Positions 51,953 through 60,850 of a stretch of DNA of 64,000 bases are shown here, piece after piece. The notes beneath the pieces were generated by a model that saw nothing but the letters and a program-made list of their open reading frames with translations, ran no database searches and was not told the DNA's origin. How positions within the stretch are numbered: position 1 is the stretch's first letter; the number at the start of each line of letters is the position of its first letter. The DNA is from JBBQWZ01 sp038210135 (GTDB lineage: Bacteria > Acidobacteriota > Terriglobia > Bryobacterales > Bryobacteraceae), in contig JBBQWZ010000015.1 of assembly GCA_038210135.1 (NCBI GenBank), positions 44,331 to 108,330 of the forward strand, in the 5' to 3' direction. Both the position numbers and the translations under genes were made by a program.

Positions 51953-54277
51953 ATGGTGGCGCTGCTGCTTGGGCTTCCAGCGTTCGCGCAGGAGAAGTTT
52001 GCTGGATCCGCCGCGCTCGATGACGCGATCGAACGGGCAATTGCGGAGGAGTTGCTTCCTGGCGCCGTTTTGATTGTCGGGCACGACGGCAGGATCGTCC
52101 ATCGCAAAGCCTACGGCAATCGGGCGCTGGTTCCCGCGCGGGAGGCGATGACGCTCGATACGATTTTCGATACGGCTTCGTTGACGAAGGTGATTGCGAC
52201 GACTTCGGCGATGGCGAAGCTGGTGGAGCAAGGCAAGGTCCGCACGAACGATAAGGTCACGCATTACCTGCCGAAGTTCCAAGGTGGGAAGAGCGACATC
52301 ACCTTGCGGCATCTGATGACGCATTTTTCAGGTCTGCGTCCGACGATGGACAAGATTCCGGAATGGACCGGCTACGAGGAAGGGCTCGCGCGGGCGTACC
52401 GCGAGAAGTCCACCGCCGAGCCGGGCACGAAATTCATTTACTCGGATACGAATTATGTCCTACTCGCTGAGATCGTGCATGTGGTCAGCGGCAAAATGCT
52501 GGACGCGTATGTGCGCGAGAACGTGTTCGCGCCGCTGGGCATGAAGGATTCGCAGTTCTTCCACGTGGGAGTCAAGGTTCCGGCAGAGGTGACGGCGCGG
52601 ATCGCTCCGACGGAGATCAACGCGGCGACAGGGAGGCCTTTCCGCGGCGTGGTGCATGACGAGACGGCGCGCTTCATGGGCGGTGTGACGGGGAATGCCG
52701 GACTGTTTACGACCGCCGGAGACCTCGCGTTGTTTGCCCAGATGATGCTGAACATGGGGAAGCTGAACGGGGTCGAGGTGTTCGCTCCGATGACGGTGCG
52801 GAAGTTTACGCAGCCGCAGACTCCGGCGGATCAGCCAATTTTGCGCGGCTTCGGATGGGACATCGATTCGACGTATTCGGGCAATCGCGGGGAATTGTTT
52901 CCGCTGGGTTCGTTCGGGCACACAGGGTTTACCGGAACGTCCATTTGGATTGACCCGGCGTCGAATTCATACGTGGTGCTGATGGGCAATCATGTGCATC
53001 CGAAGCGCGGGAAGAATCTGACTCCGTTGCGGGCGAAGATCGCGACGATTGCGGCCGCTTCGCTCGGGATCGATGTGCCGGGCGCGGTTCTGGCCGGCTA
53101 TACGGATATGACGCCGGGTTCGCGGCGGACGGTGGCTCGCAACGGTCAGGTGATGACAGGCCTGGATGTGCTGGCGGCGGAGAAGTTTGCTCCGCTGGCG
53201 GGAAAGCGCGTCGGGCTGATCACGAATCACACGGGGCTGTCACGCGACGGCAAGCGCAACATCGATCTGATGACAGCGGCCGGCGTTCAGCTGAAGGTCA
53301 TCTTCTCGCCCGAGCACGGCATCGCTGGTAAAGAGGACCACGAAAATGTCGGCGACACGCGCGATGGCGCGAGCGGCGTGCAGGTGATCAGCCTGTATAA
53401 ACCGGGTCAGCGCAAGCCGGATCCGGCGCTGCTGAAAAATCTGGATGCGCTGGTTTTCGATATTCAGGACGTCGGCGCGCGATTCTATACGTATTCCTGC
53501 ACGATGCTGAATTCGCTCGAAGCGGCGAAGGATGCAAGGCTGCCTTTTTATTTGCTGGACCGGCCGAATCCGATTACCGGCGTCAAGGTCGAGGGTCCGG
53601 TGCTCGATGCGGAATTGCAGAGCTTCGTCGGTTGTTTCGCGATGCCGCTGCGGCATGGGCTGACGTTCGGCGAGTTGGCTTCGATGGCGAACGGCGAGCG
53701 GAGTTGGAATGCGGATCTGCATGTCGTCAAGATGAAGGGCTGGGCGCGCGGCGACTGGCTGGATTCGACCGGCCTGACGTGGGTGGATCCATCGCCGAAT
53801 ATGCGGTCGCTGAATGCCGCGACGCTGTATCCCGGGGTCGCGATGATCGAGGCGTCGAAGAATTATTCGGTGGGACGAGGAACGGATGCTCCGTTTGAGC
53901 AGATCGGCGCGGACTGGATCCGGGGAGCGGAGTTGGCTTCGTACCTGAATAAGAGGATGATTCCGGGAGTGCGGATGTACGCGACGCGGTTCACGCCGAA
54001 TGCTTCGAATTTTTCCGGCAAGACGATTGAAGGCGTGCGGTTCGTGATCACGGATCGCGAGGCGCTGGATGCGGTCCGATTGGGCTGCGAGATTGTCGCG
54101 GCGCTGGGGAAGCTGTATCCGGGTAAGATTGACCTGAAGGTGAACCGGAATCTGATTGGCAGCAGGAAGCTGATGGATCGGCTGGCGGCGGGCGAGGATG
54201 CTCGCGCCGTGGCGGATTCTTTGCGGGATGACGTGGCCGCCTTCGCGGAACGGCGCGCGAAGTTCCTGTTGTATTAA
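51953..54277 (+). CDS. Fusion of serine beta-lactamase-like hydrolase (AmiE-like) and NamZ (DUF1343)
   Basis: 774 residues from ATG 51953; TTG 51938 or GTG 51911 are also possible, as each gives a signal peptide ending GLPAFAQ. The N-terminal 370 residues are a serine hydrolase of the beta-lactamase/penicillin-binding class with SxxK (TASLTK), YSDTNY and HTG (FGHTGFTG). The C-terminal 390 residues match DUF1343, now known as exo-beta-N-acetylmuramidase NamZ: RVGLITNHTGLS, FSPEHGIAGKEDHE, VFDIQDVGARFYTY, YLLDRPNPI. In Bacillus, separate amiE and namZ lie in one operon for muropeptide recovery. Here both are one exported protein, which would strip peptides and then MurNAc from wall fragments. 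Confidence 0.85.
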   Translation: MVALLLGLPAFAQEKFAGSAALDDAIERAIAEELLPGAVLIVGHDGRIVHRKAYGNRALVPAREAMTLDTIFDTASLTKVIATTSAMAKLVEQGKVRTNDKVTHYLPKFQGGKSDITLRHLMTHFSGLRPTMDKIPEWTGYEEGLARAYREKSTAEPGTKFIYSDTNYVLLAEIVHVVSGKMLDAYVRENVFAPLGMKDSQFFHVGVKVPAEVTARIAPTEINAATGRPFRGVVHDETARFMGGVTGNAGLFTTAGDLALFAQMMLNMGKLNGVEVFAPMTVRKFTQPQTPADQPILRGFGWDIDSTYSGNRGELFPLGSFGHTGFTGTSIWIDPASNSYVVLMGNHVHPKRGKNLTPLRAKIATIAAASLGIDVPGAVLAGYTDMTPGSRRTVARNGQVMTGLDVLAAEKFAPLAGKRVGLITNHTGLSRDGKRNIDLMTAAGVQLKVIFSPEHGIAGKEDHENVGDTRDGASGVQVISLYKPGQRKPDPALLKNLDALVFDIQDVGARFYTYSCTMLNSLEAAKDARLPFYLLDRPNPITGVKVEGPVLDAELQSFVGCFAMPLRHGLTFGELASMANGERSWNADLHVVKMKGWARGDWLDSTGLTWVDPSPNMRSLNAATLYPGVAMIEASKNYSVGRGTDAPFEQIGADWIRGAELASYLNKRMIPGVRMYATRFTPNASNFSGKTIEGVRFVITDREALDAVRLGCEIVAALGKLYPGKIDLKVNRNLIGSRKLMDRLAAGEDARAVADSLRDDVAAFAERRAKFLLY

Positions 54278-54326
54278 GGGCTTGCTGCTCGGCACTTGGT
54301 GCCGCTTTCGTGCGCGTCTCGAGTGG

Positions 54327-54530
54327 ATACGAGTCCCCTTCCTTACGGTCGGGGTTCGGTGCTGCGGGGGCGGGGTCCCCTTCCTTACGGTCGGGGTTCG
54401 GTGCTGCGGGGGCGGAGTCCCCTTCCTACGGTCGGGGTTCGGTGCCGCGGGGGCGGAGTCCCCTTCATTACGGTCGGGGTTCGGTGCCGCGGGGCGGAGT
54501 CCCGTTCCTTACGTTGGGTGTTCAAGCCGA
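54327..54530 (+). repeat. Five tandem copies of the dispersed repeat
   Basis: Five units of about 42 bp of the form CCCCTTCCTTACGGTCGGGG-TTCGGTGCTGCGGGGGCGGAGT start at roughly 54335, 54377, 54418, 54459 and 54500; the last one is degenerate (TTACGTTGGGTG). They belong to the same family as the clusters at 22741 and 51790, as a more GC-biased subtype. Confidence 0.85.
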
Positions 54531-54817
54531 TGAGCCTTTTCGCATTCGCAGCTGACTTCCTCTCAGTACGCTCCGCCACAGTGTACTAAGCCATAGATCT
54601 CTATGGAGTTGCACTATACAGCAGGGTGCTATTAGAAAAACGGCCAGCGGGCCGGTGGGGCGAGTCCGGGTACTTTTACCGGCTCTCTGGCCGGTTTTAT
54701 CGGCGCTGCCCGGGCGTTTGCGAGGAATTTCGCTGGACCGAACGTTCGCCGGTTTTTTACGTTCTTACAAGAAACAGCGTTAAGTTTGTAAACGACTGAA
54801 AGAAAACGACTAGCGCC
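54531..54817. other. Upstream region of Oar receptor copy 3
   Basis: After the repeat array about 290 bases hold no gene. A short hairpin CCATAG-ATCT-CTATGG lies at 54591-54606. A GC-rich stretch around 54640-54720 has repeated CCGG words (GGCCAGCGGGCCGG, ACCGGCTCTCTGGCCGG). The promoter follows directly. Confidence 0.55.
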
Positions 54818-54846
54818 TTGACACCGGGTCCAATCTAGTTCAAAAT
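54818..54846 (+). promoter_or_regulatory. Sigma70-type promoter of Oar receptor copy 3
   Basis: TTGACA (54818-54823) is a perfect -35 box. A 17-base spacer leads to CAAAAT (54841-54846) as -10. The receptor ATG lies 54 bases after the -10, with GGGGGGTT as ribosome site. Confidence 0.75.
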
Positions 54847-54899
54847 TTCGTAGTTTCCGCCGAAAGGTGGACTTTCTTGACTTTGGTTTGGGGGGTTCC

Positions 54900-57800
54900 A
54901 TGAAGAACGTAATGCAACTGAGCTGGTTGCTAGTCCTAGTCCTCGTAGTTGGCAGTGTGGCCTTCGGGCAATCGCCCGTCGGTTCGATTGGCGGAACGGT
55001 GTATGACGAAACAGGGGCAGTCATCGCCAATGCGCTAGTCGTCGTCAAAAACAAGGCTACAGGTGCCGAACGGCGTTTGTCGTCTGGAGCGGATGGAGTA
55101 TTCAGCGCGGCGGCATTGCCGGCGGGCGTATACGATGTCCGGGTCGAAATGAAGGGCTTCCGCACGCAGGTTCGCGAAGCCACCGTAGAAGTCGGAAGCT
55201 CGACGACGGCGGACGCAAGATTGTCCGTTGGCGCCGCGACCGAAGTAGTGACCGTCGAAGCGGCCACCGCGCAGATTTCCTATGACAGCAACTCGATCGA
55301 CGGCGTCGTAACGCGTAAGCAGATTCAGGAATTGCCGCTCAACGGCCGCAGCTTCCTGAACCTGGCGTTCCTCGAACCCGGCGTTCGCGTAAACACGGGC
55401 AGCACGTCGCAGTACAACGCGCAGTTCTCGGTTTCGATTCTTGGAGCCGATTCCGGCCGTACTTCTTATAACGTCGACGGCGGCAACGTGCGCGACAACA
55501 TCGAATCGACGGGCTCCGGCCAGAATTTCTCCCAGGAAGTGGTGCAGGAATTCCAGTTGTCGTCGGTGAACTTCGATCTTTCGACGGGCATTACGGCGGT
55601 GGGTTCGGTGAACATCGTCACGCGCTCCGGCTCGAATGAATTCCACGGCAGCGGATACTTCTTCTTCCGCGATCACAACATGGCGGCGTATCCTGGCTTA
55701 AAGCGGAATCCGCTCAGCCTCGATCCGTTTTTTGCCCGCCGCAATCCGGGCTTCTGGGTTGGCGGTCCGATCATGAAGAACAAGCTGTTCTTCTTCTTCA
55801 ATTACGAATACCAGAATCAGTTGTCGGCGGTCGTATTCCAGCCGAACCTGCCTAGCTTTGCTCCCTTGACGAACACGTACTTCGCCCCTTATAAGGGCAA
55901 GACGCTGAGCGCGCGTTTCGACTACCGGTTGAGCGACAAGCACAACCTGTTCGCCCGCTACTCGCATGACGGCAACGCCAGCAACGGCCCCAGCGGCGGC
56001 GCGCAGTATCCGTCGAACTGGGTGGTGAACTCGAACTGGGCGGATCAATCGATTTTGGGCGTCACGAGTTCGTTGAAGCCGACCTTAGTCAACGATTTCC
56101 GCTTCAACTATCAGTACTGGCACAATCGCAATCTGTTCCCGACCGAAAGCGACTGCCCAGGTTGCATCGGCATCGGTAGCGGTCCGCTGGCCGGCCAACT
56201 CGGCGTCAGTGGTGGCAACATCACAGTGGGCCACTCGACCAACGCGACCCAGGGACGCGATCTTCGCAAGTATCAGTTCACCGACGGCCTCACTTGGGCC
56301 AAGGGCACGCACCGCATCCGTTTCGGCGGCGAATATGAACATGCACCGGGCACAGGCTTCTGGGGATATTGCGATCCGTTCTGCGGATCGGTTCTCTCTC
56401 CCGAAGGAACCCGCGGCGCCCTTCTCGGCGCTCTCGGCGCCCCGACGTTCAACTTCCTGTTCCCGAACCTGCCCACATCCGTCAAATCGTACGCGGATTT
56501 CTCGAACCTGCCGTTCCTCGGCGCGGTGCTCGGCGTTGGCGATCCCAGCCAGCCGCCGCCGTACAACATCGACAAAGCAAAACCGAACGATCGCGTTCGC
56601 TTTTACTACCAGGATTCCTGGCGCATCAAGCCGAAGTTCACGCTTCAGTACGGCTTGGCCTGGAACTTCGAGAGCAACCTGGTGAACCGCGACATCCCGA
56701 AGCCGGCCTTCCTAGCTCCGTTATATGGAACGGACCTCTCGGCGTCGCACAACAACAAGAAGAACTTCTCGCCGGCTCTGGGCTTCACCTGGAATCCGTT
56801 CAAGGACAACAAGACGGTGATCCGCGGCGGTGCGGGTATCTACTACGACTCGGAATATCTGTATCAGAGACTGCAGGAACGCGCCTTCATCGGCCCGGTG
56901 GGCAATGGACGCCAGCAGGTGCCGAGCACCGCGTTGACGAACATCTTCCCCGGCATCCTGAACTTCTCGACGGGCGGAACTCCGGTTCCGGTGGGCGCTC
57001 CGCTGCCGCAGGGTTTGTTGAACCTGACGACCGCGCAGTTCCTCCAGATCTACAGCCAGCAGATCCCGGCGATCAACGCGCGGTTTGCCTCTACCGGCAA
57101 CACGAACCTGGCCGTCCGCAACATCGATCTGAGCAAGTCGGGCGCGCAGTTGTATCCGCGTGACTATCCGACTCTGTACGGCATCCACTTTAACGTTGGA
57201 ATCCAACGCGAACTGCGCCGCGACCTGGTATTGACTGTCGATTATGCGCGCCGCGCGTTCAACCACGTGACGCAGGAAATCGATTACAACCGCTACAACC
57301 GCTTTATCAACGGCGTGCAGTCGCCGGTGATTCCGAAGTGCACCGCGGCGCAAGCTTCGGTTCCCGGAATCGAATGCTCGAACGGAGCCGTGACGTTCTG
57401 GACGCCTGGATTCCGCTCGGTGTATAACGCGATGCTGGTGAAGTTGGACAAGCGGTTCGCCCAACGGTATCAGTTCACCGCTTCATATGCGTTGCAGGGC
57501 CAGCAGGGCAACAACGGCATCTACAACGGCGACAACTGGAATTCCAGCTACGGTCCGCAGGGCTCGCGTCACGTGCTGAACGTGTCCGGCATTTTGGATC
57601 TCCACTACGGCTTCACGTTGGGCCTGATCTCGTCCACGGCGAGCGTAGGACCGACGATGGCGTATGTCAACCAGGTTGACCTGGGTGGCGCGCCGGGCGG
57701 CACGGGCGTGACTCCGCTGCCGGGCCTGAGCTTCAATTGCATCAACCGCGGTTGCGGTAAAGACGATGTGATCGCGGCCGTCAACAATTGGAATTCAACG

Positions 57801-58130
57801 CTGGCGGGCAAGAAAGACGCCCGTGGCGGAACGATTCCGACGTTGGCTCTTCCGAACGACTTCAATTTCGGCCGTACGTTCCAGTCGCAGGATCTTCGCC
57901 TGACCTGGGGCCACGCGGTGAAAGAGAAGTACAAGTTCACCGTCTTCGCGGAAATGTTCAACGTCCTGAACTACCAGAATCTTCAGGGCGCGAGCAACAC
58001 GCTCGATACGAAGAACTCCGATCCAACAAAGCAAACTTACGCCTTCGGACAGTACACGCAACGAGCCGGACAGGTGTTCGGTTCGGGTGGTCCGCGCGCG
58101 GTTCAGGTTGGCGCACGGTTCCAGTTCTAG
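54900..58130 (+). CDS. Oar-type TonB-dependent receptor with carboxypeptidase-regulatory-like domain (copy 3)
   Basis: 1076 residues from ATG 54900, where the signal peptide (QLSWLLVLVLVVGSVAFGQ) starts; the frame opens 11 codons earlier. The N-terminal domain reads GSIGGTVYDETGAVIANALV, then a plug with QIQELPLNGRSFLNLAFLEP and TSYNVDGGNVRDN, and a long barrel ending VQVGARFQF. Same plan as the copies at 9347 and 28132 but diverged. It is the last gene of clearly acidobacterial character before the join near 58.3 kb and ends with its own terminator. Confidence 0.88.
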   Translation: MKNVMQLSWLLVLVLVVGSVAFGQSPVGSIGGTVYDETGAVIANALVVVKNKATGAERRLSSGADGVFSAAALPAGVYDVRVEMKGFRTQVREATVEVGSSTTADARLSVGAATEVVTVEAATAQISYDSNSIDGVVTRKQIQELPLNGRSFLNLAFLEPGVRVNTGSTSQYNAQFSVSILGADSGRTSYNVDGGNVRDNIESTGSGQNFSQEVVQEFQLSSVNFDLSTGITAVGSVNIVTRSGSNEFHGSGYFFFRDHNMAAYPGLKRNPLSLDPFFARRNPGFWVGGPIMKNKLFFFFNYEYQNQLSAVVFQPNLPSFAPLTNTYFAPYKGKTLSARFDYRLSDKHNLFARYSHDGNASNGPSGGAQYPSNWVVNSNWADQSILGVTSSLKPTLVNDFRFNYQYWHNRNLFPTESDCPGCIGIGSGPLAGQLGVSGGNITVGHSTNATQGRDLRKYQFTDGLTWAKGTHRIRFGGEYEHAPGTGFWGYCDPFCGSVLSPEGTRGALLGALGAPTFNFLFPNLPTSVKSYADFSNLPFLGAVLGVGDPSQPPPYNIDKAKPNDRVRFYYQDSWRIKPKFTLQYGLAWNFESNLVNRDIPKPAFLAPLYGTDLSASHNNKKNFSPALGFTWNPFKDNKTVIRGGAGIYYDSEYLYQRLQERAFIGPVGNGRQQVPSTALTNIFPGILNFSTGGTPVPVGAPLPQGLLNLTTAQFLQIYSQQIPAINARFASTGNTNLAVRNIDLSKSGAQLYPRDYPTLYGIHFNVGIQRELRRDLVLTVDYARRAFNHVTQEIDYNRYNRFINGVQSPVIPKCTAAQASVPGIECSNGAVTFWTPGFRSVYNAMLVKLDKRFAQRYQFTASYALQGQQGNNGIYNGDNWNSSYGPQGSRHVLNVSGILDLHYGFTLGLISSTASVGPTMAYVNQVDLGGAPGGTGVTPLPGLSFNCINRGCGKDDVIAAVNNWNSTLAGKKDARGGTIPTLALPNDFNFGRTFQSQDLRLTWGHAVKEKYKFTVFAEMFNVLNYQNLQGASNTLDTKNSDPTKQTYAFGQYTQRAGQVFGSGGPRAVQVGARFQF

Positions 58131-58178
58131 GGAACGCAAGCCGTCCGGCAGCGGGCGGTTCTTTTCGGGTAAGACGGC

Positions 58179-58208
58179 AAAGCCGGTCCTTCGGGGCCGG
58201 CTTTGTTG
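58179..58208 (+). terminator. Terminator of Oar receptor copy 3
   Basis: AAAGCCGG pairs with CCGGCTTT and the stem continues through TCC/GGG to a TTCG tetraloop, an especially stable form. The tail is TTTGTTG. It lies about 50 bases after the stop. Confidence 0.8.
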
Positions 58209-58279
58209 CGTTCGGAGGGTAGAGGATTCGCGGCGAGTCCTCATGGCGGACGGGTCCTACCTTGCGATTCTGGATAAGA

Positions 58280-58305
58280 AGGTCCGCTCCCTAACGGTCG
58301 CGGTT
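58280..58305 (+). repeat. Last copy of the dispersed acidobacterial repeat
   Basis: GGTCCGCTCCCTAACGGTCG followed by CGGTT is the same family as at 22741-22902. It marks the right-hand limit of acidobacterial-type sequence; after it the sequence changes into heptamer repeats. Confidence 0.75.
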
Positions 58306-58307
58306 CT

Positions 58308-58384
58308 GTGGTGCGTGGTGCGTATTGCGTGTTGCGTGGTGCGTGGTGCGTGTTGCGTGTTGCGTGGTGCGTGTTGCGTGGTGC
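58308..58384 (+). repeat. Heptamer tandem array GTGGTGC/GTGTTGC, 11 units
   Basis: Eleven consecutive 7-bp units alternate GTGGTGC and GTGTTGC with one GTATTGC. A low-complexity CTCTGCGG-type stretch follows to about 58475. Heptamer arrays of this kind occur only from here to the end of the window. Confidence 0.9.
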
Positions 58385-58501
58385 GTTTCTTGCTTTGCGT
58401 TTCTTCTATTCCTGGAGACCCTGACTTCTTTTCCTCTGCGGCTCTCTGCGACCCCTCTGCGTTCTCTGTGGGTTGAATGTTTTTGAAACGAGACACCATC
58501 T

Positions 58502-59422
58502 GTGAAGAGTTTTATCCAATGGCTCAGACGTCTACTCCGAGCCATCTTTGGCATCCAGCCCGCCCCGGAGCCGCCCAGAGATCCCGTCCAGGATCAGTCC
58601 AGGCCTCAGATTGAGAGCAGATCTGCCCCTATGTCTTTATCTGAAGATTCCATAAATCCCATAGAAGTCGTCGAGTTGACTCCGTCTGCCCTGCCGGAGC
58701 CGGAAGAGGGCGAGATTTCGTCTATGCCCCCAGATACACTGCTCGTAGATCCGTCTGATTTTTCCCCAGAAATTCAGGCTGATGCGCCCGTGGATTTGCA
58801 GGATGAAGCGGAGGCGGCCGCGGAGGTGGCCGCGGAGGCGGATGTGGAGGAGATCGGGGATCCGCCGGTCGCGCCATCTGAGCTGACCGGGATGTTGGAG
58901 GCCCTGCTTTTTGTGTGCGATGCCCCGGCCAGCCCGGCCCAATTTGCCCAGGCCCTCAGTCGCCCAGAAGCCGAAATCCTGGCCGGGTTGACAGATCTTC
59001 AGATCCTGTATAAAGAGACCGGGCGCGGGCTGCGCTTGCAGGAACGCAATGGACGCTATGCCCTGGTCACCGCGCCCCAGGCGGCGGGGGCCATCGAGGC
59101 CTTCCTCAACCTGGATCTGAGCAGCCATCTCAGCGCGCCGGCGCTGGAGGCCCTGGCCATCGTGGCCTATCGCCAGCCGGTGACCAAGGCCCAGGTGGAA
59201 GCCGTGCGCGGCGTGGACTGCGGCGGCGTCCTGCGCACTTTGCTGCAACGGGGACTGATCGAAGACGTGGGCCGGCTGGAAACTGTGGGCCGCCCCATCC
59301 TCTACGGCGTGACCGACCTGTTCATGCAGCACTTCGGCCTGGAAAATCTACAGGATCTGCCCCCTCTGCAAACCGTGGACGCCGACGCCCTCTGGGCCGC
59401 CACGGAGTTGGCGGAGGAGTAG
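58502..59422 (+). CDS. scpB: Segregation and condensation protein ScpB with long N-terminal extension
   Basis: 306 residues from GTG 58502; an in-frame ATG at 58631 would give 263. Residues 1-125 are a Pro/Glu/Ala-rich, low-complexity extension. From about 130 the ScpB winged-helix core follows: LTGMLEALLFVCDAPASPAQ, GRGLRLQERNGRYALVT, APALEALAIVAYRQPVTKAQ and RGVDCGGVLRTLLQRGLIED. ScpB works with ScpA and SMC in chromosome segregation; ScpA, normally just upstream, is absent because the join lies there. Codons are GCC/CTG-rich, unlike the genes to the left. Confidence 0.87.
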   Translation: MKSFIQWLRRLLRAIFGIQPAPEPPRDPVQDQSRPQIESRSAPMSLSEDSINPIEVVELTPSALPEPEEGEISSMPPDTLLVDPSDFSPEIQADAPVDLQDEAEAAAEVAAEADVEEIGDPPVAPSELTGMLEALLFVCDAPASPAQFAQALSRPEAEILAGLTDLQILYKETGRGLRLQERNGRYALVTAPQAAGAIEAFLNLDLSSHLSAPALEALAIVAYRQPVTKAQVEAVRGVDCGGVLRTLLQRGLIEDVGRLETVGRPILYGVTDLFMQHFGLENLQDLPPLQTVDADALWAATELAEE

Positions 59423-59537
59423 GGATTGGGGATTGGGGATTTGGGATTTGGGATCAGGTGATACAAGACGGGGCCGGTGGATATTCCACCGGCCCCGTCT
59501 TGATTTTGTGCCCCAATCCCAAATCCCCAATCCCCGA
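59422..59537. repeat. Heptamer repeats GGGATTG in inverted orientation around the terminator
   Basis: Five units GGGATTG/GGGATTT (59422-59456) are followed by the terminator, then the complementary units CAATCCC/AAATCCC (59514-59534). Together they form a large inverted repeat. Confidence 0.8.
59464..59502. terminator. 17-bp-stem bidirectional terminator between scpB and nurA
   Basis: CAAGACGGGGCCGGTGG (59464-59480) pairs perfectly with 59486-59502 around a 5-base loop, followed by ATTTTG. It lies between two convergent genes and can serve both. Confidence 0.85.
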
Positions 59538-59540
59538 CCC

Positions 59541-60767
59541 CTATCGCCGCTGGATCTTGCTGACAGCCTTGCGGGCGATGGAGAGGGGCATGCCTTCCCG
59601 TTGGGCGAACTGCTGGAAGATGGCGTAGAACCGTTCCCGATCCTGGGCGGTGATGACGGCCACGGCGTCCGCAGTCTCGATGGCATAGGGATAGCCGTTG
59701 CCCACCACGCTCTCGGCCCGCACCCGGTCCAGGACCGATTCGGCCAGACCGGCGTCCAGGATCCAGCGGGGCATCTCCACCCGGGACGGGGGGCGGTCGC
59801 TGGTCAGACGCACATAGGTGAAGGCCACCTCCCGGTAAAACTCCACGTTGCCCGAACGCTCCGCTCCGCCCCGGGGCTGGCTGAGGGCGTCAGCCCGGGC
59901 GCACAGGAAGAGGGGTGTGCGGTCACCCCAGCCGGTCAGGACCGGGTCAAAAAGGCGGGCGTCGCTGATGGCGGCCACGGGCTGGCCGGCCAGCACCCCC
60001 AGCATGTTGACCACGTCCCGGCTGTAGGTGCTGTCCACAAAGCCGACCAGGGGCACTTGATAGGTTTGGGAGCAGCGCAGCAGATCCTCCACCGCCTTCA
60101 CATAGGGCTTGGCCCGCTCCGGGCGCAGTTGGCCGGCAAAGCTGATGATGAAGGATCCGTCAAAAAAGCAGAGGGGTTTGCGATCTTGGGGAACCTGATC
60201 GTAGGCGGCCATAAGGCTGCACAGCTTTTCGCACTCCCGCACAAAGCGCAGTTGGTTGATGCGCCAGTTGGGAAAGCCCATCCCCGCCCCGGCATCTTTG
60301 TCGTCGTCGTCCTCCAACTCGTCCGGGGAAAGGACCTCGAAATCCAGATCCTTGACATAGCCGCCCTGGCCCTGGGTGTGCTCGTTGATGTACCAACCGA
60401 TCTGCACCGCGCCCACGGGGATGGAAAAGTCCTTGGTCGGGGGCAGTTGGCTGCCGTCCACGGCGATGACCGGGCGATTGTAGAGGGTGGCCAAGGCCCA
60501 GGTGCGGGCGTCCCGGTGGTCGGTCCAGCGTTCGGGGAAGGCCAGACGAAAGCGGTCCGCTTCGTCCAGCTCCGGGGTGGGGAAGGCGCCCGGCCACGCC
60601 ACCTGGCTGGCCGCCAGAGCCGCCAGGATCTGCTCCGCGCTGTGATCCCGCAGGGCCTCGAACTGGTCGGCCAACTGGCGGCGCTGCCGGATCTGCTCCT
60701 CGCCGTATTGGCGAAAGCGATCCTTTTTACTTTCCAGGGAGTTGATGACTCGGTCGCGGTTGAGCAT
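59541..60767 (-). CDS. nurA: NurA-domain nuclease
   Basis: 408 residues. NurA is a DNA-end-resecting nuclease that works with the HerA helicase in archaea and some bacteria. The N-terminal catalytic motif AVDGSQLPP near 105 carries the metal-binding Asp, and further acidic sites are in CFFDGSFI and GFVDSTYSRDVV. The C-terminal EMPRWILDAG and GNGYPYAIETADAVAVIT are family segments. HerA is not in the window. An acidic DDDDK loop sits near 155. The gene is flanked by heptamer arrays and converges on scpB. Confidence 0.83.
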   Translation of the reverse strand: MLNRDRVINSLESKKDRFRQYGEEQIRQRRQLADQFEALRDHSAEQILAALAASQVAWPGAFPTPELDEADRFRLAFPERWTDHRDARTWALATLYNRPVIAVDGSQLPPTKDFSIPVGAVQIGWYINEHTQGQGGYVKDLDFEVLSPDELEDDDDKDAGAGMGFPNWRINQLRFVRECEKLCSLMAAYDQVPQDRKPLCFFDGSFIISFAGQLRPERAKPYVKAVEDLLRCSQTYQVPLVGFVDSTYSRDVVNMLGVLAGQPVAAISDARLFDPVLTGWGDRTPLFLCARADALSQPRGGAERSGNVEFYREVAFTYVRLTSDRPPSRVEMPRWILDAGLAESVLDRVRAESVVGNGYPYAIETADAVAVITAQDRERFYAIFQQFAQREGMPLSIARKAVSKIQRR

Positions 60768-60772
60768 GGAGA

Positions 60773-60796
60773 ATGGAAAATGGAAAATGGAAAATG
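60773..60796 (+). repeat. Heptamer array ATGGAAA, three units
   Basis: Three direct 7-bp units (ATGGAAA) lie just before the start of nurA (minus strand), followed by a partial one. Confidence 0.8.
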
Positions 60797-60850
60797 TGGA
60801 CGATGGGAGTAGTATAACACAAATGTTCCATCATTCACGGCTGTTTCCAT

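Noticed and set aside
54296..54589. Frames of 80-110 codons within the repeat array
   Set aside because: All are translations of the tandem repeat in different frames.
58257..58554. Minus-strand frames with repeated TQHAPRT-type peptides
   Set aside because: They translate the heptamer array and have no gene-like start.
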